A DNA stretch of 64,000 nucleotides from DATHZQ01 sp963823505 (GTDB lineage Bacteria; Actinomycetota; Acidimicrobiia; Spongiisociales; UBA5794), in the NCBI GenBank assembly GCA_963823505.1, contig CAWGLY010000005.1, forward strand, positions 310,001-374,000, given 5' to 3'. Positions 1 to 8,638 of this stretch are shown here, piece after piece. Under the pieces are notes generated by a model. The model had not been told where the DNA came from, searched no databases, and saw only the letters and a list, made by a program, of their open reading frames with translations. The translations under genes and the position numbers were made by a program. Within the stretch, counting starts at the first letter, position 1; each line of letters begins with the position of its first letter.

Positions 1-66
1 CTTTTTGAACTGGGGAATCTGCTGGTGATGCACGCAGCTGCGTCCGGTTGCGTCACACCGCGCTCC

Positions 67-78
67 TAACCTCCTGGC
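67..78 (+). promoter_or_regulatory. -10 element of a leaderless-type promoter for uvrC
   Basis: TAACCT at 67-72 is followed by six bases and then the uvrC ATG at 79. No Shine-Dalgarno sequence precedes the start, so transcription probably begins at or within a base or two of the start codon. The same arrangement recurs at many genes in the window. No convincing -35 box is visible. Confidence 0.5.
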
Positions 79-1911
79 ATGGTCTCGCGTCCCCCGAGCG
101 CATCCGTTCCCGACACGCCCGGCGTGTACATGTTCCGCAGCGCCGAGGACGTGGTGCTGTACGTCGGCAAAGCCAAATCGCTCCGGAAACGCACCTCCCA
201 ATACTTCAGCAGGGACCTCATGGCGAGGACGCGGGCGATGGTCGACGCCGCAGCCAACTTGGAGTGGATCGTCACCGACAGCGAGGTGGCGGCGTTGATG
301 CTCGAGTACTCGCTCATCAAGGAGCACAAACCTCGTTTCAATATCAAGCTGCGCGATGACAAGAGCTTCCCCTACCTGGCAATCAGTCGCTACCAGGAGT
401 GGCCAAGGGCCTCGGTGATGCGGGGCAAGCGCCGCAAAGGCGTCGAGTACTTCGGGCCGTATGCCCACGCCTATGCGATTCGGCAGACCCTCGATCTACT
501 CCTCCGCACCTTCCCGGTCAGGACGTGCACCGACAGCAAGTTCAAGAGCCACGAAACGCTGGGTCGCCCCTGCCTGCTGTTCCACATCGAGCGGTGCTCG
601 GGGCCCTGCGTCGGCGAAGTGTCGGCTGAAGAGTATGCGGTCCACGTCGACGGCCTTGCCGGCTTCCTCGACGGCGACCGCGACGACGTCCTCACGTCGC
701 TCCGCAGCCGCATGCAGGAGGCGGCCGGCCGGCAGGAGTTCGAGGCGGCGGCGCGGCTGCGGGACCAGGCTGCCGCCGTGGAGAAGGCGTTGGCTCGGCA
801 GGAGCTGGTGACCCAGCGTCGGGAGACGTTCGATCTGATCGCCATCGAGGAGGACGATCTCGAGGCGGTGTTGGTCGTGTTGAGCGTCGTGAAAGGCCGG
901 GTGACGGGACGCAAGACCGCCGTCGTCGACAAGGTGGAGGACGTGACCACGGCAGAGCTGATCGGCGTGCTGCTCGGGCAGCTCTACGGCGCAGACGAGC
1001 CACCCAATGGCGTGCTCGTCCAGGAGCTGCCCGACGATCCGGACCTGTGGCGGGATTGGCTGCGGTACCGCCGCGGCTCTGCGGTGTCGCTCCGCGTCCC
1101 GCAGCGTGGCGCCAAGCGCCGGCTGATGGAGACGGCGGTGGCCAACGCCAAACAGGAGTTCGCACGGCATCGCCTCAAGCGCAGCAGCGATCACAATGCC
1201 CGCGCCCGAGCGCTCCGCAGCCTGCAGGAGCACTTGGGGTTGGAGCACCCGCCGCTGCGCATCGAGTGCTACGACATCTCCACGAATCAGGGAATCGATA
1301 CCGTCGGCTCGATGGTCGTATTCGAGGACGCCCTCCCCAAGAAGCCCGACTACCGCCGATTCAAGATACGAACGCTCGACGGGCAAGATGACTTCGCTGC
1401 GATGGAAGAGGTGTTGCGACGCAGGTTCACGGCGTATGTCGTCGACCAAGGAAAGCCGGCCGGCGAGCGCGGAAAGTTCTCCTACGTGCCCTCCCTGGTG
1501 GTGATCGACGGTGGGGCGGGGCAGCTCGGCAGGGCGGTGAAGGTGCTCGACGAGCTGGATCTCGACATCCCGGTCATCGGCCTCGCCAAGAAGCTCGAAG
1601 AGGTCTACTTCCCGAATGTTTCAGAGCCGATGTTGATACCTCGCGGCGAAGAAGCGTTGTACATCCTGCAGAGAGTGCGCGACGAGGCACATCGCTTCGC
1701 CGTGACCTACCACAGGACTCTGCGGGGGAAGGGCATGGTCGACTCCGTGCTCGACGAAGTCCCCGGTATCGGCCCGGCGAGGAAGCGGTCGCTGCTGCGG
1801 CACTTCGGTAGCCTCAAACGTCTCCGCGAGGCTGACGTGGACCAACTGGCGGACGTCGTGCCCGAGTCGGTTGCCGCCGACCTCTACACCAGCCTCCACG
1901 GGTCCTCGTAG
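79..1911 (+). CDS. uvrC: UvrABC excinuclease subunit C
   Basis: UvrC makes the two incisions flanking a lesion during nucleotide excision repair, working with UvrB in the cytoplasm. The 610-residue product has family length. The N-terminal GIY-YIG nuclease is visible from PGVYMF to LYVGKAKSLRKR (about residues 12-90). A UVR motif rich in Glu/Arg lies near residues 205-240. The C-terminal RNase H-like nuclease begins around IECYDIS (about 395), and a helix-hairpin-helix (VPGIGPARKRSLL) closes the protein. The ATG at 79 sits 6 nt after a -10 box, which fits a leaderless start. rapZ and yvcK follow, a frequent order in Gram-positive genomes. Identification is secure. Confidence 0.97.
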   Translation: MVSRPPSASVPDTPGVYMFRSAEDVVLYVGKAKSLRKRTSQYFSRDLMARTRAMVDAAANLEWIVTDSEVAALMLEYSLIKEHKPRFNIKLRDDKSFPYLAISRYQEWPRASVMRGKRRKGVEYFGPYAHAYAIRQTLDLLLRTFPVRTCTDSKFKSHETLGRPCLLFHIERCSGPCVGEVSAEEYAVHVDGLAGFLDGDRDDVLTSLRSRMQEAAGRQEFEAAARLRDQAAAVEKALARQELVTQRRETFDLIAIEEDDLEAVLVVLSVVKGRVTGRKTAVVDKVEDVTTAELIGVLLGQLYGADEPPNGVLVQELPDDPDLWRDWLRYRRGSAVSLRVPQRGAKRRLMETAVANAKQEFARHRLKRSSDHNARARALRSLQEHLGLEHPPLRIECYDISTNQGIDTVGSMVVFEDALPKKPDYRRFKIRTLDGQDDFAAMEEVLRRRFTAYVVDQGKPAGERGKFSYVPSLVVIDGGAGQLGRAVKVLDELDLDIPVIGLAKKLEEVYFPNVSEPMLIPRGEEALYILQRVRDEAHRFAVTYHRTLRGKGMVDSVLDEVPGIGPARKRSLLRHFGSLKRLREADVDQLADVVPESVAADLYTSLHGSS

Positions 1912-1950
1912 TCGTGGTCTTGCCTCTCGAGAATCGATGCTCAGAGGCGC

Positions 1951-2173
1951 AGCGGATAGGCGAGCCTCTTGGCGAGCCGGCTGCTGATGCCGGGGCCCGA
2001 GCGGGCCGCCTGAAGGGGGGAGACTGCTGGACAAGGCGTCGTGCGGGCTCGCAGGACCGAAGGAGTGCCTCGTCACGAGGTCGAGCACGAGCCCAAGCTG
2101 ACGTTGTTCCGCAGTCTCCTTGGAGCGGACAGTATTTCTTCGTCCGGCGAGACGACAGCTTGCCCTATCGGCG
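1951..2173 (+). mobile_element. MITE-like element, copy 1 (223 bp)
   Basis: This stretch is nearly identical to the reverse complement of 43841-44063, and both copies are 223 bp. Copy 2 has perfect 10-bp terminal inverted repeats (AGCGGATAGG). Here the left end is intact and the right end is degenerate (CCTATCGGCG). The interior can fold: GGAGACTGC at 2019-2027 pairs with GCAGTCTCC at 2111-2119, CGTC 2037-2040 with GACG 2100-2103, GGGCTCG 2045-2051 with CGAGCCC 2088-2094, and CCTCG/CGAGG form a hairpin at 2068-2080. It carries no transposase. It lies just after uvrC, in the same sense as the gene. Confidence 0.75.
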
Positions 2174-2194
2174 CAACCTCTTGATACTCCGCTT

Positions 2195-3085
2195 GTGAGT
2201 GAAGCTCCCAGAATCGAACCGCGAGTCATCATCGTCACCGGAATGTCCGGAGCCGGGAGGTCGCAGGCCGCCAACGTCCTCGAGGATCTCCGATACTTCG
2301 TCGTGGACAACCTGCCGCCGACCCTCATCAATGACGTCGTAGATCGGGTTGGTGTCGTCGAGGGCAACCACCCACGCATGGCGGCCGTCGTGGACACTCG
2401 CGGCGGGGTGACCCCTCACGATCTCGACGAGGCGCTGCGCGGCTTGCTCGGGCGAGGCATTCGGGTCACCGTGCTGTTCCTCGATGCCGATGATGCGACG
2501 CTGGCGAAACGCTTCGAAGAGACCAGGCGGTCGCATCCGATCACGGCGCGCTCCCTGTCGCAGTCCATCGCCGAAGAACGTCGCCGCTTCGAGGAGATCC
2601 GCGGCATGGCAGATGTGATCATCGACACGACCGAGCTGAGCGTCCACGATCTCCGGCGCCGCATCGAGGATGCTTTCGCAGAAGACCGCGACGATCGCAC
2701 GATGCGTGTCGACTTCGTGTCGTTTGGGTTCAAGAAAGGTGTGCCGCGCGTGGTCGACCTGCTCTTTGACGTGCGGTTCCTTCCCAACCCGCACTGGGTC
2801 CCAGAGCTAAGGGAGCACACCGGGCTGGAAGCCGCGGTGCGTGACTACGTCATGGGCGCAGACGACGCTCAGGAGTTTGTTGCACAAACGGTGGGGATGC
2901 TCGAGTTCTTGCTGCCACGCTACGAAGCCGAGGGCAAGAAGTATCTCACCATCGCCGTCGGCTGCACCGGCGGCAGGCACCGGTCCGTTGCCATTGCGGA
3001 AGAGCTGGCCGCGCGACTGAAGGATCGCGACGCCGACGTGACGGTCCGGCATCGTGACGTCCCCGGCGAGGCGCAGGTCTCGTGA
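2195..3085 (+). CDS. rapZ: RapZ/YvcJ-type RNase adapter and nucleotide-binding protein
   Basis: RapZ-family proteins are P-loop proteins that bind nucleotides or RNA. In enterobacteria RapZ controls GlmS synthesis through sRNA decay; the actinobacterial role is less clear. The product has a Walker A-like GMSGAGRSQ near its start, VVDNLPP shortly after, and the C-terminal CTGGRHRSV signature typical of the family. I place the start at GTG 2195 (VSEAPRIEP). The in-frame ATG at 2120 lies inside the MITE-like repeat, so the extra 25 residues are unlikely to be native. The gene overlaps yvcK by 4 nt (GTGA), which implies translational coupling. The resulting 296 residues fit the family length. Confidence 0.92.
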   Translation: MSEAPRIEPRVIIVTGMSGAGRSQAANVLEDLRYFVVDNLPPTLINDVVDRVGVVEGNHPRMAAVVDTRGGVTPHDLDEALRGLLGRGIRVTVLFLDADDATLAKRFEETRRSHPITARSLSQSIAEERRRFEEIRGMADVIIDTTELSVHDLRRRIEDAFAEDRDDRTMRVDFVSFGFKKGVPRVVDLLFDVRFLPNPHWVPELREHTGLEAAVRDYVMGADDAQEFVAQTVGMLEFLLPRYEAEGKKYLTIAVGCTGGRHRSVAIAEELAARLKDRDADVTVRHRDVPGEAQVS

Positions 3086-4011
3086 GGGGAATCTCCGGCC
3101 GTCACGTTGTGTGCATTGGTGGTGGGCACGGCCTGGCGCAGGCGCTGCTTGCGGTCCGGAGCTACGCAGCGAGCATCGCCGCGGTGGTGACGGTCGCAGA
3201 CGACGGCGGCTCATCGGGGAGGCTGGCTCCTGCCCTGGACATCCCGCCACCCGGCGACATCCGGCGCTGCATGCTGGCGCTCACCCCGGAGGACTCGCCA
3301 TGGCGGCCGCTCTTCGAGTACCGCTTTGAAGCAGGCGACGTGCATGGCCACTCGCTCGGCAACCTCCTCATTGCGGCGTTCGCCGACATCGAGGGGAGCT
3401 TCGCAGCCGCACTGCACGCAGCGGGGGAGATGCTCGGGTCCGTTGGCTCAGTCGTGCCGGCCGCGCCTGCCCATCTCCGGCTCGCCGCGGAGATCAGTGG
3501 TCACACCCTCTCGGGCCAGGCGACGATCGGGCGCGCTCGGGGGAGGATCGATCGTCTTTGGGTCGAGCCCCGCAACGCAACGGCCTCGCCTCAGGCCGTG
3601 GCCGAGATCGCAGCTGCGGATCAGATCGTGTTGGGGCCGGGGAGCCTCTACACCTCGATTCTGGCCACCCTGGTCGTGCCGGGGATCACCCAGGCGGTGA
3701 ATGATTCGACGGCACAGCTGGTCTACGTGTCGAATCTCATCACTCAGGACGGGGAGACGCTCGGCATGGACCTTATGGCCCATGTAAAAGCGCTGATCGG
3801 CCTGGCCGGCCTGAGAAACCCGGATGCTATCGTCGCCGAGTCCGGGACGGTGGATGTGGCATCCCCCCTCGAACCGGTTCGGGTCGATCGCGACGAGCTC
3901 GCCGCACAAGGATCTTTCGTGGAGCTCGCCGAGTTGGCCGACCCAGCCGCAACCTGGCCCCAGCACGATCCTGCGCTCCTCGGCAAGGCGCTGGCCGGTC
4001 TGGCGTCTTGA
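3082..4011 (+). CDS. yvcK: YvcK/CofD-like gluconeogenesis factor
   Basis: YvcK-family proteins resemble the phospholactate transferase CofD and are needed for growth on gluconeogenic carbon and for cell-shape control in several Gram-positive bacteria; some bind UDP-sugars. The N-terminus has the family signature IGGGHGLAQ followed by VTVADDGGSSGRL, then GDIRRCMLAL. LGPGSLYTSI and the NLITQDGET region lie further on. The GTG start overlaps the end of rapZ. At 309 residues it is near normal length. In many Gram-positive genomes whiA follows immediately; here the next gene is gap, 34 nt downstream. Confidence in the family is high; the precise biochemical role is not determined by sequence. Confidence 0.9.
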   Translation: MRGISGRHVVCIGGGHGLAQALLAVRSYAASIAAVVTVADDGGSSGRLAPALDIPPPGDIRRCMLALTPEDSPWRPLFEYRFEAGDVHGHSLGNLLIAAFADIEGSFAAALHAAGEMLGSVGSVVPAAPAHLRLAAEISGHTLSGQATIGRARGRIDRLWVEPRNATASPQAVAEIAAADQIVLGPGSLYTSILATLVVPGITQAVNDSTAQLVYVSNLITQDGETLGMDLMAHVKALIGLAGLRNPDAIVAESGTVDVASPLEPVRVDRDELAAQGSFVELAELADPAATWPQHDPALLGKALAGLAS

Positions 4012-4045
4012 CCATCACGACTCAACTTCACGGGAGGCGGACACC

Positions 4046-5038
4046 ATGAAGGTGGCCATCAACGGATTTGGACGGATCGGGCGGAACTTCTTCAGATCTG
4101 CCAAGCGCAACAATGCAGGATTCGACATGGTGGCGGTCAACGACCTCACCGACGCAGAGACCCTCGCCCACCTGCTGCGCTATGACAGCGTCCACGGCCG
4201 GTACGACGGCACGGTGGAAGTGGTGGATGGCGACCTCATCGTCGATGGCGACCGTTTTGAGGTGTACTCGGAGCGGGACCCGGCCGCGTTGCCATGGGGC
4301 GAACTCGGTGTCGATGTCGTCGTCGAGTCCACGGGGATCTTCCGCTCCCACGCCGCCGCCTCCAAGCACCTCGAGGCAGGCGCCAAGTGGGTGGTGATCA
4401 GTGCGCCCTCAGGCGACGCCGACATCTCGGTCGTGCTGGGTGTCAATGACGCCGATCTCGATCCCGCAACCCACAAGATCATCTCCAACGCCTCCTGCAC
4501 GACCAACTGCATTGCGCCCATGGCCAAGGTGCTGGACGAGTCGTTCGGTATCAACGACGGGATGTTCACCACAATTCACGCCTACACGAACGATCAGGCG
4601 ATTCTGGACGTGCCGCACAAGGACCTGCGGCGCGCCCGCGCCGCAGCCGCAAACATCATCCCGACTTCCACGGGTGCGGGCTCTGCCGTCGGCAAGGTGC
4701 TGCCATCCCTCAACGGGAAGCTTCACGGCATGGCGGTGCGGGTCCCGGTTCCAGACGGCTCGATCACCGACCTGGTGGCGACGCTGGCGCGTCCTGTGAC
4801 CCTCGATGAGGTCAACGCTGCGTTCAAGGAGGCGGCGGATGGTCCGCTCAAGGGCATCCTGCGGTACACGGAAGATCCGATCGTTTCGACCGACATCGTG
4901 GGCGACCCGCACAGCTGCATCTACGACGCTGCGGCGGCAATTGTGCCGGGAAGCAACGTCGTGAAGGTGCTCGGCTGGTACGACAACGAGTGGGGCTACT
5001 CGAGCCGCATGGTCGATCTGGTCGCTCGCCTCGGTTGA
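4046..5038 (+). CDS. gap: Glyceraldehyde-3-phosphate dehydrogenase (type I)
   Basis: This enzyme oxidises and phosphorylates glyceraldehyde 3-phosphate to 1,3-bisphosphoglycerate. The N-terminal Rossmann motif INGFGRIGR and an Asp after the second strand (VNDLTD) are typical of NAD-using type I enzymes. The catalytic Cys151 lies in SCTTNC, and HAYTNDQ supplies the active-site His. WYDNEWGYS closes the protein. The ATG at 4046 is preceded by GGGAGG, a good ribosome binding site; a longer reading from 3824 would run into yvcK and is rejected. It starts a gap-pgk-tpiA run with short intergenic gaps, probably one operon covering the three central glycolytic steps. Confidence 0.97.
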   Translation: MKVAINGFGRIGRNFFRSAKRNNAGFDMVAVNDLTDAETLAHLLRYDSVHGRYDGTVEVVDGDLIVDGDRFEVYSERDPAALPWGELGVDVVVESTGIFRSHAAASKHLEAGAKWVVISAPSGDADISVVLGVNDADLDPATHKIISNASCTTNCIAPMAKVLDESFGINDGMFTTIHAYTNDQAILDVPHKDLRRARAAAANIIPTSTGAGSAVGKVLPSLNGKLHGMAVRVPVPDGSITDLVATLARPVTLDEVNAAFKEAADGPLKGILRYTEDPIVSTDIVGDPHSCIYDAAAAIVPGSNVVKVLGWYDNEWGYSSRMVDLVARLG

Positions 5039-5056
5039 CGGTTCGGTCTCGCTGAG

Positions 5057-6238
5057 ATGAGCAGGCTTCCAACGCTCGCCGACATCGACGTTGCAGGTCG
5101 GCGCGTCCTGTTGCGCGCCGACCTCAACGTACCGTTGCGGGATGGTGCAGTTGCGGACGACTTCCGTATCCGGTCGAGCCTTCCGACCATTCATCGCCTG
5201 CGCGATCTCGGCGCGCAAGTGGTGGTGTGCAGCCATCTCGGCCGGCCCAAAGGCGTGGATCCAGAGTTCACGATGGCGCCGGTGTCGGTCCGTCTCGGTG
5301 AGCTGGGCGGGTTTCCCGTCGAGCAGATCAGCGGGGTCGCCGGTCCTGAGGTGGTGGCCCAGGTCGCCGCGGTGCCGCAGGGAACCGTTGCGGTGCTCGA
5401 GAACACCCGGTTTGAGGAGGGGGAGAAAGCGAATAGCCCTGAGCTGTCCGCTGCGCTCGCCGCGCTCGCCGACGTGTTCGTGCTCGATGCGTTCGGTTCT
5501 TCGCACCGGGCGCACGCCTCGACGGTTGGGGTGGCAGAGCTGCTTCCCTCCGTCGCGGGGCCGCTGCTCGAGGCGGAGGTCAATGCGCTGCAGCGGCTCC
5601 TGGTCGATCCGGCACGACCCTATGTGGTCGTTCTCGGCGGAGCCAAGGTGGCGGACAAGCTCGGGGTGATGCGGCATCTGCTGCCGAAGGTCGATCGGAT
5701 GTTGATCGGCGGTGGGATGTGTTTCACGCTGCTCGCTGGTCAAGGCCACCCCGTCGGTGATTCCCTCCTCGACGCAGACCGCATCGGCGAAGTCGGCGAG
5801 TTGCTGGAGGAGTACGGAGATCGGATCGTGCTCCCGAGCGACATCGTGATTGCCGACCGCTTTGCTGCCGACGCGGTCCCCGTCGTCGTGCCCGCACACG
5901 CCATCCCGGATGGCACCATCGGCCTCGACATCGGGCCGGACACGATCGCCACGTTCGGCGAGATCATCGAGTCGGCGGGCAGCCTGTTCTGGAATGGCCC
6001 CATGGGCGTCTTCGAGTGGGAGGCTTTCCGCGCCGGCACCGCAGGCGTGGCCGAGGCGGCGGCACGGTGCCCCGGCTTCAGCGTCATCGGAGGTGGCGAC
6101 AGCGTTGCCGCCATCCGGATGCTCGGCAAGGACGACGAGGTTGCCCATGTCTCCACGGGTGGGGGCGCCGGGCTCGAGATGCTCGAAGGAGCGACGCTCC
6201 CCGGGCTTGCAGGATTGGAACGATGGGCCGTCGAGTGA
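5057..6238 (+). CDS. pgk: Phosphoglycerate kinase
   Basis: Pgk transfers the acyl phosphate of 1,3-bisphosphoglycerate to ADP. The 393-residue product has family length. Visible signatures are VLLRADLNVPL at the N-terminus, CSHLGRPKG, the ENTRFEEGE segment, VLGGAKVADKLGV for nucleotide binding, WNGPMGVFEWEAF and the glycine-rich VSTGGGAGLEMLEG near the C-terminus. The ATG at 5057 is 18 nt after the gap stop codon, and tpiA starts 10 nt after pgk ends, so the three genes are probably co-transcribed. Confidence 0.97.
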   Translation: MSRLPTLADIDVAGRRVLLRADLNVPLRDGAVADDFRIRSSLPTIHRLRDLGAQVVVCSHLGRPKGVDPEFTMAPVSVRLGELGGFPVEQISGVAGPEVVAQVAAVPQGTVAVLENTRFEEGEKANSPELSAALAALADVFVLDAFGSSHRAHASTVGVAELLPSVAGPLLEAEVNALQRLLVDPARPYVVVLGGAKVADKLGVMRHLLPKVDRMLIGGGMCFTLLAGQGHPVGDSLLDADRIGEVGELLEEYGDRIVLPSDIVIADRFAADAVPVVVPAHAIPDGTIGLDIGPDTIATFGEIIESAGSLFWNGPMGVFEWEAFRAGTAGVAEAAARCPGFSVIGGGDSVAAIRMLGKDDEVAHVSTGGGAGLEMLEGATLPGLAGLERWAVE

Positions 6239-6248
6239 TGGAGCAACT

Positions 6249-7016
6249 GTGCGCAAGGACCTGATTGCCGGCAACTGGAAGATGAATGCCACCCATCTGG
6301 AAGCGATCCAGATGGTGCAGAAGCTCAGCTACCGCCTGGACGTGGCGGATTACGAGAGGGTCGACGTCGTTGTCTGCCCGCCGTTCACGGCGCTGCGGTC
6401 AGCCCAGACGGTGATAGAGAGCGATCATCTCTCGATCAAGCTCGGTGCCCAGCACTGCCATTGGGAAGAAAGCGGCGCTTTCACCGGTGAGGTTGCCCCC
6501 CAAATGCTCAGCAAGCTGTCGGTGAGCTACGTCATCACGGGCCACTCCGAGCGCCGCCAGCTCTTCGGCGAGACGGACGAGATGGTGAATCGCAAGGCGA
6601 AGGCCATCATTGCGGCGGGGATGACGCCCATCGTGTGCGTCGGTGAAACTCTCGAGCAGCGCGAAGCGGGTATTGCAGAGTCGTGGGTCCGTGAGCAGGT
6701 CCAGGCGGGCCTCGCCGGCATCTCCGCAGAGGCCGTTGCCGGTCTCGTGGTGGCCTACGAGCCGATCTGGGCGATCGGCACCGGTGTGACCGCCTCGGCG
6801 GACGACGCAGGCGCCATGGCGACCCTTGTCAGGACTACGGTTGCAGAGGGCTGGGGCCAGGATGCCGCCGACAGCGCCCGGGTGCTGTACGGCGGATCCG
6901 TGAACCCCGGCAACGTCGCCGGCCTCATGGCCAAGCGTGACATCGACGGCGGCCTCGTCGGGGGAGCGTCTCTCGACCCCGACACCTTTGCGTCGCTGGT
7001 GCGCTACTGGGCGTAG
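6249..7016 (+). CDS. tpiA: Triosephosphate isomerase
   Basis: TpiA interconverts dihydroxyacetone phosphate and glyceraldehyde 3-phosphate. GNWKMN near the N-terminus carries the catalytic Lys, GHSERRQ the catalytic His, and AYEPIWAIGTG the catalytic Glu on flexible loop 6. LYGGSVNPGN binds phosphate. I use the GTG at 6249, which gives 255 residues, the normal length. The open frame continues far upstream only as a shadow of pgk. The start lies 10 nt after the pgk stop. Confidence 0.96.
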   Translation: MRKDLIAGNWKMNATHLEAIQMVQKLSYRLDVADYERVDVVVCPPFTALRSAQTVIESDHLSIKLGAQHCHWEESGAFTGEVAPQMLSKLSVSYVITGHSERRQLFGETDEMVNRKAKAIIAAGMTPIVCVGETLEQREAGIAESWVREQVQAGLAGISAEAVAGLVVAYEPIWAIGTGVTASADDAGAMATLVRTTVAEGWGQDAADSARVLYGGSVNPGNVAGLMAKRDIDGGLVGGASLDPDTFASLVRYWA

Positions 7017-7024
7017 AAGGCTGC

Positions 7025-7104
7025 CGATCGAAACGGCGTGAGGGCTTGCTGGCCGGTGCAGTGCCTGGTCGCGGGCTCATCGCGAGCCCGAACCGACGTC
7101 GATC
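7025..7104 (+). repeat. Degenerate structured repeat core related to the MITE-like element
   Basis: The region just after tpiA aligns with the cores downstream of uvrC and pafA (shared GTGAGGGCT, GTGCCTG and CGAGCCCGAAC segments followed by a GACGT block). Pairing is partly kept with different bases: CGATCG at 7025-7030 can pair with CGATC at 7100-7104, and GGGCTTG at 7042-7048 with CGAGCCC at 7083-7089. The terminal inverted repeats are absent. It has the same sense as tpiA. The remaining sequence to 7271 shows nothing else I can name. Confidence 0.45.
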
Positions 7105-7271
7105 AGGACTGTTCCTAGGCGTCGCATCGGGGAGCCGAACGGCTCTTTCCGCCGCAAACTACGTTGGTGGAATCTTGATACGTTCGACCCATTGCGGCTT
7201 GCAGGGAAATGCCGGACACTCGTTCCATGACACCCGTAGGCAGGTAGGCGCCGGAAAGGAAGCATCGGGTC

Positions 7272-7676
7272 ATGGAGTTTTCCGTCTGTTACGAGTTTGC
7301 GGTTCAGCGCCGCATCCCGTGGGACGAGGACCAGGAAACCCTTCGTAGCCACATCCGCGATGTTCGTCATCGTGTGGCTGAGCACGTCTCGGTGGAGGAT
7401 GTGCGTGCGGAGTCCGACCTCGGTACCGCACGAATCACACTCGAGTTCATCATGTTCGGCACCAATCGCCAGGTCATCGAGAACGATGTCCGTGAGCTCT
7501 TGGGCAGCGCGATTCGCGATTCGGGGGCGTACCACCAGGGTCTGTTTCCCGTCAACGAAGAGATGCGGCTGCGGCCGACGCTCAACACCTGGTCGGGCCT
7601 GCGGACGCCGACGTGGCGGGTACGCCGCTCGTCGATCGCCCTGAAGCGCAGCCTCGGGTTGGCTGCCTCTGGTTGA
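7272..7676 (+). CDS. Conserved-looking hypothetical protein
   Basis: I do not recognise this 134-residue protein. It is soluble, with no signal peptide or membrane segment, charged in its first half (IPWDEDQETL, HIRDVRHRVAEH) and basic at its end (RVRRSSIALKRSL). The ATG at 7272 is preceded by GGAAAGGAAG about 10 nt upstream, a usable ribosome binding site. It lies between tpiA and gpmA on the same strand, 255 nt after the former and 48 nt before the latter. Overlapping frames have no better coding character, so it is likely real. No function can be assigned. Confidence 0.6.
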   Translation: MEFSVCYEFAVQRRIPWDEDQETLRSHIRDVRHRVAEHVSVEDVRAESDLGTARITLEFIMFGTNRQVIENDVRELLGSAIRDSGAYHQGLFPVNEEMRLRPTLNTWSGLRTPTWRVRRSSIALKRSLGLAASG

Positions 7677-7711
7677 CCCGGTCCGGTAGCCGAGCGCTCA
7701 AGCGGCGCCAC

Positions 7712-7724
7712 TAGCCTCCTGGGC
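7712..7724 (+). promoter_or_regulatory. -10 element of a leaderless-type promoter for gpmA
   Basis: TAGCCT at 7712-7717 is followed by seven bases and then the gpmA ATG at 7725, with no ribosome binding site between. The geometry matches the uvrC promoter, so gpmA is probably transcribed separately from the tpiA operon as a leaderless mRNA. Confidence 0.5.
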
Positions 7725-8471
7725 ATGAACAACGCAACATTGATCCTTCTCAGGCATGGTCAGAGCGTCTGGAATCTGGAGAACGTATTCACCGGCTGGA
7801 CCGATGTCGCGCTCTCGCCAAAGGGGATCGCTGAGGCTGCTGCCGCAGGACGCCTGCTCCACGAGGCCGGGCTGACGCCAGTGGTTGCCCACACGTCGCT
7901 GCTGCGGAGAGCCATCGACACGCTGAATCTGGCGCTGGCGGAGATGGATCTCGACTGGCTCGAGGTGAAGAAGCACTGGCGTCTGAACGAGCGCCACTAC
8001 GGCGCACTCCAAGGTCTCAACAAGTCCGAGACGACCGAGCAGCACGGTGCCGAACAAGTCCATGTCTGGCGGCGCAGCTACGACACGCCGCCGCCACCCC
8101 TGGATTGGGACGACGCCCGTCACCCCCGCCACGACAGCAGGTATTCGTGGATGCCCTCTGAGCTCCTCCCGGCAACGGAGTGTCTTGCAGACGTGGTCGA
8201 CCGGATGCTCCCGTACTGGTACGACTCCATCGTCCCCGACCTGCGCCGCGGGACCGTGATCGTTGCTGCGCACGGCAACAGCCTGCGGGCGCTCGTCAAG
8301 CATCTCGACGGTATCTCAGACGAAGAGATTCCAAGCTTGAACATCCCCACCGGCATCCCGCTGGTGTACGAGCTCGACGCTGACCTGCGCAAGATCTCGA
8401 GTCGCTACCTCGGCGACCCTGACGCTGCCGCGGCGGCCGCCAAAGCAGTCGCTGAGCAGGCCAGCCGCTAG
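7725..8471 (+). CDS. gpmA: 2,3-bisphosphoglycerate-dependent phosphoglycerate mutase
   Basis: The enzyme interconverts 3- and 2-phosphoglycerate through a phosphohistidine intermediate. The LRHGQSVWN motif near the start carries the catalytic His, WRLNERHYGALQGLNK is the family signature, and VAAHGNSLRAL carries the second His. The 248-residue length is that of bacterial dPGMs. It adds another step of lower glycolysis next to gap, pgk and tpiA, and has its own leaderless-type promoter. The alanine-rich tail (AAAAAKAVAEQ) is unremarkable for high-GC homologues. Confidence 0.96.
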   Translation: MNNATLILLRHGQSVWNLENVFTGWTDVALSPKGIAEAAAAGRLLHEAGLTPVVAHTSLLRRAIDTLNLALAEMDLDWLEVKKHWRLNERHYGALQGLNKSETTEQHGAEQVHVWRRSYDTPPPPLDWDDARHPRHDSRYSWMPSELLPATECLADVVDRMLPYWYDSIVPDLRRGTVIVAAHGNSLRALVKHLDGISDEEIPSLNIPTGIPLVYELDADLRKISSRYLGDPDAAAAAAKAVAEQASR

Positions 8472-8574
8472 TTCGAGGACCGGCCAACGGTACGGCGTGT
8501 CCCGCATCGGGAACCGCCGACCCCTGGGGCTCGTGGACGGCGCCCGGAAGTGGCGCTCGCTTCGCCGCAATGAC

Positions 8575-8603
8575 TTGCGAACGGAGCCGTATGCATCCAT
8601 ACT
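8575..8603 (+). promoter_or_regulatory. Promoter upstream of secG
   Basis: TTGCGA at 8575-8580 and CATACT at 8598-8603 are separated by exactly 17 bp, a good match to a housekeeping sigma-70-type promoter. Transcription would start near 8610, about 30 nt before the secG GTG, leaving a short leader with a GGCGGG stretch. Confidence 0.55.
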
Positions 8604-8638
8604 CTTTCCCGTGACCCGTATCTGTTGGCGGGTCTCGT

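Noticed and set aside
2120..2194. Longer RapZ N-terminus from ATG 2120
   Set aside because: These codons lie inside the MITE-like repeat, which occurs elsewhere without rapZ. The GTG at 2195 gives normal length.
7046..7348. A 100-codon ORF after tpiA
   Set aside because: It overlaps the structured repeat and the start of the better-supported gene at 7272, and has no ribosome binding site.
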